Below are positions 6,799-14,822 of a stretch of 27,923 nucleotides of DNA, one piece after another. Position 1 is the first letter of the stretch, and each line of letters begins with the position of its first letter. Origin of the DNA: a candidate division WWE3 bacterium UBA1397 (GTDB taxonomy: Bacteria > Patescibacteriota > WWE3 > UBA101185 > UBA10185); contig DBQJ01000027.1 in assembly GCA_002305205.1 (NCBI GenBank), positions 2,942 to 30,864 on the forward strand, in the 5' to 3' direction. The position numbers were made by a program, and so were the translations under genes. The notes beneath the pieces were generated by a model, which had not been told where the DNA came from, did no database searches, and was given only the letters and a program-made list of their open reading frames with translations.

Positions 6799-8426
6799 AG
6801 AGGTCCGTCAATAAAACCTCTTGATCTGTAGTATTGTCTCGTACCAACAGAAGATATGACAGAGAGGCGTTTTACGCCTCCCTTTTTTGATATCAATATT
6901 GCTTTTTCCAGTAATTTCTTACCTAATCCCATATGCTGAACACTATTGTTTCTTTTCATATTATTTATCTCTAAAGATTGGCCGTATATATGTATCTCCC
7001 TAATTATTGCGCTATTTAATAATTCATCTATTGTTGATGTATTTCTATTCGGTATATGAAGTCTAAGAAATCCAAGTAGTTTATTATTTACTGTTGTATA
7101 TTCAAGAAAGTATTCTTTTCCTGAGGTAGTGTTATACACATAGTGTTTATATACAGGCTTCTGATTAATATCATATTTATTTTTTATTTCCCTATACCTT
7201 ATCTCCTCAACCACTTCGTTAAGAGATAGATTCTCAACATCCTGTCTTAAATTACTCTTCTTATTCCCCGCCAAGATATCTTCTGAAGATATATCTCTTA
7301 TCATTCTTGTTATTCTGCAATATCTCGGTGTATTAATAAGACATTTTATAAGTAGATTGATAAGTGTCTTTTTATTGTAAGGTTTCCATTTTCCCTTAAT
7401 ATAGAGCTCTTCTAAAGATGTATTCTTTACTAAGGAACAGGGATATATTTTTATCTCATCAGGTTTAAATTTATCAGAAGAAAATATCTTTAAGTATTCT
7501 TTAAAATCACGTTTCGGATTATTTCCTGGTAAATTTGGCATCCAATGTATTTGTATTTTAAATCCCATTGATCTCAACAGTTTAATTGCTTCAACAGTAT
7601 CTTTAGAAGTATGTCCTCTGTTTATATTTTTTAATATACGATCGTTGGTTGACTGCACGCCTAGTTGTATTTTTGTTATTCCTAAAGATCTTAGAAATAT
7701 TAAATGCTTCTTATTAATATAATCCGGCCTTGTTTCAATAGATAAACCTACACATCTTGATAACGTAGATTCATTGTTAAAATGAGCTGATTTTAATATT
7801 CTTAACTCCTTTTTTAAAGAATACATTTCGTTGGATTTTAATATTGATTTCATATTTCTCTTTTTAAAACCATTTAATGCTTCAAAACATCTTCTTATAA
7901 ACCATACCTGATATTTAGGTTCATAGAATGACCATGTACCTCCTATAATAATCAGTTCTATCTTTCCTACGGGGTGTCCCGTATTTATGTAAGCCTGAAG
8001 ACGGTTACTTACCTGGAGATAGGGATCAAAATTATTCTGAATAGCTCTCTGTGCTCCAGGTTCGTTGGATATGTAACTTTTAGGTACTTTAGGATCATTC
8101 GGGCAGTATATACAATTACCGGGACAGGGGTATGGTTTAGTCATTACCGTTACTGTAGTTACACCTGATAAAGTTCTTATACCTTTAGTTTTAATATTAT
8201 TCAGGAATATCTGTCTTTGTGTTTCATTAAAGTTAATTAATTTATGATCTGTAAGATAATTAAAATATCTTAAAATAAATGCTTTGTTTAATTTAATACC
8301 GGATTTTATTTTGTACTTATTAAATATCTTAGTAATCTTATTTGGATTAATATTTGACTGAGAAGATATTTCCATTATTATCTTTTTTAAATATAGTTTA
8401 TCTTCTTTGCTTATAATGAAATCCAT
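6768..8426 (-). CDS. elp3: Elp3: radical SAM / acetyltransferase tRNA U34 enzyme
   Basis: 552 residues with the full two-domain Elp3 layout. The radical SAM part has GIRTLSGVTTVTVMTKPYPC, then the Fe4S4 motif with Cys101, Cys105 and Cys108 (C-x3-C-x2-C). SYISNEPGAQRAIQNNFDPY (117-136) and LIIIGGTWSFYEPKYQVWFI (158-177) are both diagnostic of Elp3. The C-terminal GNAT domain (from about 420) ends LGKKLLEKAILISKKGG, then SVISSVGTRQYYRSRGF with the family's conserved tyrosines. Elp3 transfers a carboxymethyl unit from acetyl-CoA to C5 of wobble uridine in tRNA. Bacterial Elp3 works without the other Elongator subunits. A Trm9-like methyltransferase gene starts head to head within 20 bp, suggesting joint action. 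Confidence 0.95.
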   Translation of the reverse strand: MDFIISKEDKLYLKKIIMEISSQSNINPNKITKIFNKYKIKSGIKLNKAFILRYFNYLTDHKLINFNETQRQIFLNNIKTKGIRTLSGVTTVTVMTKPYPCPGNCIYCPNDPKVPKSYISNEPGAQRAIQNNFDPYLQVSNRLQAYINTGHPVGKIELIIIGGTWSFYEPKYQVWFIRRCFEALNGFKKRNMKSILKSNEMYSLKKELRILKSAHFNNESTLSRCVGLSIETRPDYINKKHLIFLRSLGITKIQLGVQSTNDRILKNINRGHTSKDTVEAIKLLRSMGFKIQIHWMPNLPGNNPKRDFKEYLKIFSSDKFKPDEIKIYPCSLVKNTSLEELYIKGKWKPYNKKTLINLLIKCLINTPRYCRITRMIRDISSEDILAGNKKSNLRQDVENLSLNEVVEEIRYREIKNKYDINQKPVYKHYVYNTTSGKEYFLEYTTVNNKLLGFLRLHIPNRNTSTIDELLNSAIIREIHIYGQSLEINNMKRNNSVQHMGLGKKLLEKAILISKKGGVKRLSVISSVGTRQYYRSRGFIDGPLYQYLDLLTV

Positions 8427-8442
8427 AGTGAAACAGATTTTA
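8412..8442. promoter_or_regulatory. Face-to-face promoters of elp3 and the Trm9-like gene
   Basis: TATAAT (8412-8417, plus strand) points toward the methyltransferase gene. TAAAAT (minus strand, 8437-8442) points toward elp3 and ends 10 nt before its ATG. Each box lies inside or at the edge of the other gene's coding sequence. If TATAAT is the true -10, the plus gene may start at GTG 8428, also 10 nt downstream. Confidence 0.4.
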
Positions 8443-9147
8443 GTCCAAAATAGAGAATTTTACCAAAAGCATGCCGTATCTTTTTCACAGACTAGGGATT
8501 TAGAATGGGAAGGGTGGGGTAGGGTATTTTCTAAAATATCAAAAGAAAAGAAACAATATAGGATTCTCGATATCGCATGCGGCAACTGCAGGTTGTTTAA
8601 ATATCTTAGAAAAAAATATGGTAACTTGATGGTTGATTATTTAGGACTAGATCAAAATCAAATATTGCTTGATATCTCAAAAGAAAGATATGTAAATGAT
8701 AGGAAATTTAATATATCAAACATTGATGTTGTAGAGAATACACATGAACTAAGAAATTATATTAATAATTATGATGTTATTTGTGTATTTGGACTTACAC
8801 ATCACATACCAGCAGAATATTTAACAAAAGTATGGATTAACGACATCATTAGTAGAAATATACATAAACAAAAATATATAATATTTTCTTTTTGGAAAGT
8901 TTATAAAAAATACTTGAGTAAATATCTAATAAAGGATATTAATTCTTCTATTTTTGGATTAAACGACTATTTCTTCTCCTGGAAGAACGATAAGAAATTA
9001 TATAGGTATGTTCATATCTACACCAATGAAGAAATAAATCAAATAGTAGATATCATGAAAAACAAGGGGTATCTGTTATACGATAGATTCAGAAAAAAAG
9101 AGAGCAAAAAAGGAATGAATGAATACCTCTTATTTAAAAGTATTTAA
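8416..9147 (+). CDS. Trm9/ALKBH8-like tRNA methyltransferase, candidate mcm5U34 enzyme
   Basis: 243 residues from ATG 8416; TTG 8407 and GTG 8428 are alternative starts. It is a class I SAM methyltransferase with motif I LDIACGN (51-57) and GLDQN (77-81). Several segments match yeast Trm9 as I recall it: FYQKHAVSFSQTR (15-27) against Trm9 HFSQTR; FGLTHHIP (125-132) against its VVHHW region; IIFSFW (155-160) against its IYCWAL; DYFFSWK (184-190) against DVFVPW; and YRYVHIYTNEEI (196-207) against YRYYHLYREGEL. Trm9 converts cm5U34, the Elongator product, to the methyl ester mcm5U34. It sits divergent from, and overlapping, elp3. Trm9 in yeast needs Trm112; no Trm112 homologue is visible here. 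The tRNA-methylation role is inference. Confidence 0.75.
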   Translation: MKSIVKQILVQNREFYQKHAVSFSQTRDLEWEGWGRVFSKISKEKKQYRILDIACGNCRLFKYLRKKYGNLMVDYLGLDQNQILLDISKERYVNDRKFNISNIDVVENTHELRNYINNYDVICVFGLTHHIPAEYLTKVWINDIISRNIHKQKYIIFSFWKVYKKYLSKYLIKDINSSIFGLNDYFFSWKNDKKLYRYVHIYTNEEINQIVDIMKNKGYLLYDRFRKKESKKGMNEYLLFKSI

Positions 9148-9164
9148 ATTTAATGCTTATTTGA

Positions 9165-9170
9165 TAATAT
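9165..9170 (+). promoter_or_regulatory. -10 box TAATAT, leaderless type
   Basis: TAATAT ends 6 nt before the ATG at 9177. There is no Shine-Dalgarno. Confidence 0.5.
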
Positions 9171-9176
9171 TAATGC

Positions 9177-9632
9177 ATGGATTCATGTGTATTCTGCAAG
9201 ATAGTAAAAGGAGAAATGCCCTGCGCAAAAATATGGGAAGATGATAATTTTATTGCCTTTTTAGATATAAAGCCGGCAACCAAAGGAATGACTCTGCTGA
9301 TTCCTAAAATACATTCATCTTCTGATATATTTGATACGTCTGATGAAGAGATAAAAGCAATATTTTCTGCAGGTAAAACTATATCATCAATACTTAAGAA
9401 GGCATTTGATGTAGAAAGAGTAGCTGTAGTATTTGAAGGTGTAGGAGTTCCCCACCTTCATATGAAACTATATCCTTTGCACGGTTATAAATCACAGGCA
9501 AATAAAGAGTTTAGTTTAAATCCACAGTACTTTGAAAAATATGAAGGATATATATCTACTCAGACAGGTCCTCAGATGAGTGCTCAGGAATTAGAAGAAA
9601 CTGCTAAATATATTAGAAAGAAGGGTATTTAA
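9177..9632 (+). CDS. HIT-family nucleotide hydrolase/transferase
   Basis: 151 residues. CVFCKIVKGEMPCAKIWED (4-22) is the usual HIT N-terminus with a CxxC pair. DIKPATKGMTLLIPKIH (30-46) is the conserved middle. The histidine triad region is PHLHMKLYPLH (92-102): His93 and His95 match the first two triad positions, and His95 should be the nucleophile. The third triad position is Lys97, although another histidine follows at 102. HIT proteins hydrolyse AMP-linked substrates such as dinucleoside polyphosphates or adenosine phosphoramidates. The 3' end overlaps the convergent gene by 4 bp. Confidence 0.88.
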   Translation: MDSCVFCKIVKGEMPCAKIWEDDNFIAFLDIKPATKGMTLLIPKIHSSSDIFDTSDEEIKAIFSAGKTISSILKKAFDVERVAVVFEGVGVPHLHMKLYPLHGYKSQANKEFSLNPQYFEKYEGYISTQTGPQMSAQELEETAKYIRKKGI

Positions 9633-9640
9633 TCTTCTTT
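9617..9640. terminator. Hairpin holding both convergent stop codons in its loop
   Basis: A perfect 7-bp repeat, AAAGAAG (9617-9623) and CTTCTTT (9634-9640). Its 10-nt loop contains the TAA stops of the HIT gene (9630-9632) and of the opposite gene (9629-9631). It is a possible bidirectional terminator; the T tails are weak. Confidence 0.35.
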
Positions 9641-10150
9641 AAGCATTTTAGCCTCAAATACTGATCTTCTTCTGGGATCTCCGCTGATATAAAAATACGT
9701 AGCAAGAAGAAGAACACCTACTCCCATAGCCATAGAAACTATCTGATTAGAACCTGTAGCCGGTACAGTACTTTCCTCGGTTGGAGATGACGTATTAGCA
9801 GGTAAATTCTGGCCTAAATGAAGGGTAAAAGTTATTGATTCATTTCCTTGAGTGATTAATATTTGATAGTCTCCTTTTAGTATTTGAGCGGGATAACTCC
9901 AGCTGCCCTGGCTGTCGCTATTTACTTTGTATGTATTGTCCCCAATTTTAACAGATACTTCAGAATTAGGAGATGCACTGCCATAGAATACAGGATTTTC
10001 ACCTGTATACCACCATTCGGTATAATTATTACCCCCGAGATCTAATGATCCGATTTTGATTAAACTTAGATTTGCTGAGTATGAGAATGAGGGAATAAAT
10101 ATAAATGATATAAAAAGAAATGATAATACTTTTACTGGATAAAACTTCAT
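9629..10150 (-). CDS. Surface Ig-like protein with VPATG sorting-like C-terminus
   Basis: 173 residues from ATG 10150. This start is preferred because it gives a clear signal peptide (positive start, hydrophobic 6-22, cleavage near SYSAN at about 25); an ATG at 10243 would bury it behind 31 extra residues. A beta-rich domain (about 33-112) contains NPVFYGSASPNSEVSVKIG and DSQGSWSYP, as in bacterial Ig-like modules. A Ser/Thr/Pro linker leads to VPATG (129-133), a membrane helix (about 136-154) and RRR (160-162), which resembles an LPxTG cell-wall sorting signal. The cytoplasmic tail is longer than usual for sortase substrates, so plain membrane anchoring is the alternative. It is divergent from the M16 peptidase gene. 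Confidence 0.7.
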   Translation of the reverse strand: MKFYPVKVLSFLFISFIFIPSFSYSANLSLIKIGSLDLGGNNYTEWWYTGENPVFYGSASPNSEVSVKIGDNTYKVNSDSQGSWSYPAQILKGDYQILITQGNESITFTLHLGQNLPANTSSPTEESTVPATGSNQIVSMAMGVGVLLLATYFYISGDPRRRSVFEAKMLKED

Positions 10151-10211
10151 ATCTAGATTAAGGTTAAAAAATAATTTAATAGGTGTCAATAGTTGAAATA
10201 GAAAAGAGTAG

Positions 10212-10217
10212 TAAAAT
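10212..10217 (+). promoter_or_regulatory. -10 box TAAAAT for the M16 peptidase gene
   Basis: TAAAAT ends 8 nt before the ATG at 10226. No Shine-Dalgarno is present. Confidence 0.4.
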
Positions 10218-10225
10218 ACTAAAAA

Positions 10226-11452
10226 ATGAAAGATATTTATCAATCAAAACTTAAAAATGGATTAAGATATATCTTAATAAGCCAGAAAGATACCGGTTCT
10301 GTTACTGTCCATCTGAGAGGTTTGGCAGGAAGCAGATTTGAAAAAAACACAGAGGTTGGGGCTTCTCATATACTAGAGCATTTATTATTAAATAATAAGT
10401 ACAGAGATAAGGTATTTAATCAAGGAGGAAAGATAGTAGGAGTGACCAGCAGGGAAGACCTATTATTTATGGTAAAAGTGAGGAAAGCTGATTTGGAAAT
10501 TGCATTGGAATACCTATCTTCAATATTAAAATCAACTGATATTGATAATAAAACATTTAATAATGAGAAAAAGGTAGTTATTGAGGAAATAAGAAGGTTC
10601 TCAAATGTCCCCGAAAAGTTAATAGGAAGACTGTCTTATCAGCTTCTTTTTCCCAAACAGAGGGTTTCTTCGTTTAACACAGGTAATATAAATGATTTGA
10701 ATAAATTAAGTTTGTCTGATGTATTAAAATTTAAAGATAGATTATTCCACGCTTCAAATTTTATTTTATCAATCTCAGGAGATATTGATAGATTTGGTAC
10801 AGAGAAATTGATAAATAAATATCTTTCTTCTTTAGAAAAGACGAAATCAGTTACACTTCACGATCTTAAAAAAGATAATAAAAAAGGAATACAAAACATT
10901 GTAAATAAATATTTTAATCAGAATCATATAAAGATAGATTTCTATGGATATCCGCTATCATCAAATGTTTCTGTTTATAAGAAGAGTATATACACCGAAA
11001 TATTATCCAGAGTAATTAATAATTATCTAAGAACTGTGTTAAAAGAAAATATGGGTTTGTCTTATATACTTGAATGTACTTCATTTTCTTCGGGAGGGTA
11101 CGGAATTCTAGGGATATATCTTGCTACATCGTGTAAAGAAGTACCTCATATCATCAATACTATATTTAAGTTATTAGGCGATGTCTCCCAGTTATTCACA
11201 AATAGCAGCATTGATAAAGCAAAGAAACAGTATCTTCTTGATCTGGAATTTTCTTATGAGAAAACATCATTTCGTGCTGAATACTACTCAAGACTTCTTT
11301 TACATGGTGTTAAAGATCCGGATATAAGAAAGGAGATAAAGATTATTGAGGAATCTGATAGATTTAATATACTGCAGGTATATAAGGAAATATTTTCGCA
11401 GAAACCTAAAATTACCATATTATCCAATAGGAAGTTAATCGATTCTGTTTGA
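10226..11452 (+). CDS. M16-family zinc metallopeptidase
   Basis: 408 residues, a single-chain two-domain M16B-type peptidase. The inverted zinc motif HILEH (His48, Glu51, His52) is intact. The downstream acidic ligand lies in VVIEEIRR (117-124). GSRFEKNTEVGASHILEH matches the usual GSRxE context before the motif. The second half carries LKENMGLSYILECTSF followed by GGYGILGIYLATS, the usual inactive-domain segment. No signal peptide is visible, so a cytoplasmic or unconventional location is likely. Substrates for such bacterial M16 proteins are mostly unknown. It ends with TGA, which argues against TGA recoding in this genome. Confidence 0.9.
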   Translation: MKDIYQSKLKNGLRYILISQKDTGSVTVHLRGLAGSRFEKNTEVGASHILEHLLLNNKYRDKVFNQGGKIVGVTSREDLLFMVKVRKADLEIALEYLSSILKSTDIDNKTFNNEKKVVIEEIRRFSNVPEKLIGRLSYQLLFPKQRVSSFNTGNINDLNKLSLSDVLKFKDRLFHASNFILSISGDIDRFGTEKLINKYLSSLEKTKSVTLHDLKKDNKKGIQNIVNKYFNQNHIKIDFYGYPLSSNVSVYKKSIYTEILSRVINNYLRTVLKENMGLSYILECTSFSSGGYGILGIYLATSCKEVPHIINTIFKLLGDVSQLFTNSSIDKAKKQYLLDLEFSYEKTSFRAEYYSRLLLHGVKDPDIRKEIKIIEESDRFNILQVYKEIFSQKPKITILSNRKLIDSV

Positions 11453-11486
11453 CTTTGTTGAATATAGACACTATTATTAATGATAT

Positions 11487-12383
11487 ATGCTTAATTGGAT
11501 TAAATCACACAAGATCCTTTCCATTATTATTGCATTTCTATTGTTATTTGCATTTTATTCCTTTCCAATAGATAGATACGCTATTTATAGTAATATTCCA
11601 GGTGCTTCTGTAATGCCTTCTGAAAAGTACTCATACAGCTCAATTTCAGGAGGAAATGATGCAATGTATTCGGGAAGGGGGCAGGCAGCACCTACTCCTG
11701 ATGTAGAGGAAAGGAAAGTTGCAGAAAATTCTAACTTCTCATTATTGGTTAAAAACGTTACGGAAACCACTGATAATATTAAGAAGAAAATATCTGAGAT
11801 TAAGGGTGCCTATACTGTAAGTTCAAATATAAACAGAGGAGAATACTCTGATACAGCTAATATAGTTATACGTGTACCGGTTGCCAATGTTGAGGAGATT
11901 AAGACATTTCTTAGAGATTCATCAGTCAAAGTTATATCCGAGAATATTGAAAGAAAAGATATAACTGACACCTATGTCGATATAGAAAGAAGACTTTCTG
12001 ATTTAGAAAAACAAAGAGTTAGGTTCGAACAAATATTAAATTCTGCAGACACTGTTGAAGAGTTGATGTCGGTACAAAATGCAATATTCCAACTTCAAAA
12101 CCAAATAGATTCATATCAGGGACAGCTTAATTACATGAAGGGCATTACCAGAACAAGTAAAATAACTATATACTTAGCTACAGATGAAATGTCTCTTCCC
12201 TATGCCCCTGAGAATCCCTGGAAACCAGAAGCGGTGTTTAAAAATGCAGTAAGATCTTTGCTTACGACATTACAGGGAATAGGCAAGCTTCTCATTTGGG
12301 TGGCTGTTTACTCACCGTTAATATTAGTACTGATTGTTGCCTATGTAATAATTAAGAAATTAATTAGAAGATATAGAAAATAA
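11487..12383 (+). CDS. DUF4349-domain membrane protein
   Basis: 298 residues. An N-terminal membrane helix (about 9-27), an extracytoplasmic body and a C-terminal helix (about 266-290) followed by a basic end. The body matches DUF4349: NSNFSLLVKNVTETTDNIKK (about 81-100), IVIRVPVANVEEIKTFL (about 126-142), then TDTYVDIERRLSDLEKQ, an NxIxxLQNQIDSYQGQL-like coiled coil (about 160-215) and a final strand ITIYLATDE. Function is unknown; some members are lipoproteins. The start is SD-less, with TATTAT 9 nt upstream. Confidence 0.85.
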   Translation: MLNWIKSHKILSIIIAFLLLFAFYSFPIDRYAIYSNIPGASVMPSEKYSYSSISGGNDAMYSGRGQAAPTPDVEERKVAENSNFSLLVKNVTETTDNIKKKISEIKGAYTVSSNINRGEYSDTANIVIRVPVANVEEIKTFLRDSSVKVISENIERKDITDTYVDIERRLSDLEKQRVRFEQILNSADTVEELMSVQNAIFQLQNQIDSYQGQLNYMKGITRTSKITIYLATDEMSLPYAPENPWKPEAVFKNAVRSLLTTLQGIGKLLIWVAVYSPLILVLIVAYVIIKKLIRRYRK

Positions 12384-12411
12384 AATATCTACTTATCTTT
12401 TAGATTATTTT
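12382..12411. terminator. Bulged hairpin between convergent genes
   Basis: AAAATATCTA and TAGATTATTT pair as about 10 bp with one bulged T around a 9-nt loop (12392-12400). T-rich sequence follows on both strands. The loop and stem span from the TAA at 12381-12383 to the opposite stop at 12405-12407. It is a plausible bidirectional terminator. Confidence 0.4.
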
Positions 12412-13871
12412 TTGATTTTATATATACTTGCTGTGACTTTACCCTCAGTTACGATATCCGTTACCTTGTTGTAATTTAAAATAAACAAAGGATCAGCTTC
12501 TTTAAATTCAAGATTGTTTATTACGTCTATATATGTATCGGGAAGATAGTTACTTCCCGGAGGGGTAAAGTCATACCCTAATAGATAATATGAAGCAACA
12601 TCATCGTCATCGTTTGTATAGAATCCTCTGGTACCTCCGTTCTTCTTAATATATTCTGATATCTGATCCCACCCTCTGTTATATGGAAAACCATATAGAT
12701 ATAGATGGTAAGAGTTCTTTTTAATCTTCCTCAGAAAAGTGTATTTAGTATCGTTAGAAAAGGGATAGCCTCTGTTTAATCCCGGTATGAATGTTAAATA
12801 AGAAAGAAATAAAATAAACAATAATAGTAAAGATAAGGTAAATATAGATATTTGGTAGATAAAGTATTTAGAATAATTCTTTAGTTTATCCAAAATATTT
12901 ATTAATAAAGGTCCGGTCGATATATAAAGAGGTAGAAGATAGTTATTTATATGTGTACCGGGATTTATAACAATAGTACCGAAGAAAAAGAATGTAATAA
13001 TGAACCAGGAAAAAAGCATTCTTTTTTTCCAATCACTATTGTTATTAAATAAAAGATAGATAAGGGAGGATACTATAGGGATAAAATATACAATTGAGGG
13101 ATTATAAACGTAGAAAGTATATATGGAATTGTTTATTTTATACTCCTGTCCTGTGATCCTTCTAGCTATATAATTTATAGTATTGTTCGAGAAGTACCCT
13201 TTAAATATATAAGGTATATAAAAGATGGATAGTACTAAAACAGATGGGATAATGAAGTAACAAAGAAAGTGTTTTACATTGAAATTAGAAGTATTTCTAA
13301 GTATAAAATACATGGGAATGAGAATGAACACGGCGTCGTAATGAGAAAATAAAGCCAGGGAGAAAAATAATGATGAGAGTGCATATTTTAATTTAACATT
13401 CTTCATATCGTTATCCATAAGAAATATTAAAGATAGAAAAGAGAAAAGAAGAAGAAATGACTGATACTGTACAGTACGGGAAAACGCTATTTGGATACCA
13501 CTTAATGAAAATATGTAAGTGGATATTAGAGCAGATGTTGATCCGAATAACTTTTTCACTAATATATAGAATAAGAAAACATTTATTATTCCCGCCATGG
13601 CAAAAGGAAGCCTTATTATTTTTTCACTGTATCCACTGGATATCTTTTCCATTACCCAGGCGGTAATAAACTGTACCGGGCCTTTTCTCTGGTTCATTAA
13701 AAATTCTACTGCGGGTACTGATTTATCAGTATACAATACCTTTATTTCGTCACCATAGAAATGAGAGTAGCCCAAATCCCATATTCTGGGAATAGAGGAC
13801 AGTAATATTATGAGGAGTATGTATAATACTTCCTTTTTATTAATAGCCGGAAGGCTTAACTTCAATCCCAT
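12405..13871 (-). CDS. GT-C glycosyltransferase, family 39-like (ArnT/PMT_2)
   Basis: 488 residues from ATG 13871, or 496 from ATG 13895. There are about 9-11 membrane helices and a first extracytoplasmic loop with PRIWDLGYSHFYGDE, whose Asp-Glu pair is the usual GT-C catalytic or metal motif. The stretches KIIRLPFAMAGIINVFLFYI and IFSLSGIQIAFSRTVQYQSF are typical of the PMT_2/GT39 family, which moves a sugar from a lipid-phosphate donor onto protein, lipid A or other surface acceptors. The C-terminal soluble part (about 360-488) has no recognised motif. The 5' end overlaps the 3' end of trxB by 32 bp (or 56 bp), so the two are probably co-transcribed and translation-coupled. Confidence 0.85.
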   Translation of the reverse strand: MGLKLSLPAINKKEVLYILLIILLSSIPRIWDLGYSHFYGDEIKVLYTDKSVPAVEFLMNQRKGPVQFITAWVMEKISSGYSEKIIRLPFAMAGIINVFLFYILVKKLFGSTSALISTYIFSLSGIQIAFSRTVQYQSFLLLFSFLSLIFLMDNDMKNVKLKYALSSLFFSLALFSHYDAVFILIPMYFILRNTSNFNVKHFLCYFIIPSVLVLSIFYIPYIFKGYFSNNTINYIARRITGQEYKINNSIYTFYVYNPSIVYFIPIVSSLIYLLFNNNSDWKKRMLFSWFIITFFFFGTIVINPGTHINNYLLPLYISTGPLLINILDKLKNYSKYFIYQISIFTLSLLLLFILFLSYLTFIPGLNRGYPFSNDTKYTFLRKIKKNSYHLYLYGFPYNRGWDQISEYIKKNGGTRGFYTNDDDDVASYYLLGYDFTPPGSNYLPDTYIDVINNLEFKEADPLFILNYNKVTDIVTEGKVTASIYKIKK

Positions 13872-14805
13872 GTTCAGATAAAAATCTAACAGCATCTAAT
13901 GCAGCCATACAGCCATATCCCGATGCTGTAACTGCCTGTCTATATTTATAATCGGCCACGTCACCGGATGCAAATATACCTTCAATAGAAGTTCTAGAAC
14001 CATTATATATTTTAATATAACCTTTAGCGTCTAATTCAATGATTCCTTCCAGGAATTTAGTATTAGGAGAATGTCCGATAGCTACAAATAACCCTTCAAT
14101 ATCAGGCATTAATCTTTCTTCATTACTCTGGGTATTTTTAATCTTGATTCCTTTAACAGAATTATCTCCAAGTATCTCACTAACAGTGTGGTTAAATATA
14201 AACTTTATCCTAGGATTGCTAAATGCTCTCTCCTGCATAATTTTACTGGCTTTCATTTTATCCTTATCTCCTCTAACAAGTACTGTAATCTCCTTAGCAT
14301 ATTTTGTTAGATACACAGCTTCTTCCATAGCAGCATCTCCTCCTCCTACTACCGCAATATTTTTATTCTTAAAGAAAAATCCATCACAAGTTGCACAGGC
14401 GGATACGCCTCTGCCAATTAGTTTTTTCTCACTATCCAATCCCAGCCATTTAGCAGATGCTCCTGTTGCCACAATTACTGACTTAGCCTTATATATATTG
14501 TTAGAGTCAGTAGAGATAGAAAATAGTTCAGTAAAAGATCCTTTAACAGATACTGCATTTTCATCTGTAATTGTGCATCCGAACTTTTCTGCCTGTTTAC
14601 GGAAATTATTTATTAACTCAGGTCCGGTGATTCCAGACGGAAAACCCGGAAAATTCTCAACTTCACTTGTAACCATTAGCTGTCCCCCGGGGGGATTGCC
14701 TGCAATTACAAGGGTTTTAAGCATTGATCTGGAAGTATAAATGGCCGAAGTTAGCCCCGAGGGACCGCCTCCCAGTATTATGACGTCAAAATTTACCTCT
14801 TGCAT
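13840..14805 (-). CDS. trxB: Thioredoxin reductase
   Basis: 321 residues from ATG 14805. FAD-binding GGGPSGLTSA (12-21), the redox-active pair in ACATCDG (136-142, Cys137 and Cys140), NADPH-binding VVGGGDAAMEEA (about 152-163) and the C-terminal GIFASGDVADYKYRQAVTA. This is the classic low-molecular-weight TrxB layout; it passes electrons from NADPH to thioredoxin. An ATG at 14823 would add six residues, but those codons are the -10 box: TATAAT plus 6 nt precedes ATG 14805 exactly. I therefore choose 14805 as a leaderless start. No thioredoxin gene is in the window. Confidence 0.95.
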   Translation of the reverse strand: MQEVNFDVIILGGGPSGLTSAIYTSRSMLKTLVIAGNPPGGQLMVTSEVENFPGFPSGITGPELINNFRKQAEKFGCTITDENAVSVKGSFTELFSISTDSNNIYKAKSVIVATGASAKWLGLDSEKKLIGRGVSACATCDGFFFKNKNIAVVGGGDAAMEEAVYLTKYAKEITVLVRGDKDKMKASKIMQERAFSNPRIKFIFNHTVSEILGDNSVKGIKIKNTQSNEERLMPDIEGLFVAIGHSPNTKFLEGIIELDAKGYIKIYNGSRTSIEGIFASGDVADYKYRQAVTASGYGCMAALDAVRFLSEHGIEVKPSGY

Positions 14806-14811
14806 AAAAAA

Positions 14812-14817
14812 ATTATA
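14812..14817 (-). promoter_or_regulatory. -10 box TATAAT of trxB, decides its start
   Basis: Perfect TATAAT on the minus strand, 6 nt before ATG 14805. Upstream in-frame ATGs at 14823 and 14820 would lie before the transcription start. Confidence 0.6.
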
Positions 14818-14822
14818 CATCA

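Noticed and set aside
8407..8415. TTG start at 8407 for the Trm9-like gene
   Set aside because: It adds only three residues, and both an ATG (8416) and a GTG (8428) with a better promoter position are available; not excluded.
10151..10243. Upstream start at 10243 for the Ig-like surface gene
   Set aside because: It would place 31 residues before a clear signal peptide and overlap the start of the divergent M16 gene.
14039..14740. 233-codon plus-strand open frame
   Set aside because: It lies wholly antisense to trxB, whose FAD, CxxC and NADPH motifs are intact; its own translation has no recognisable pattern.
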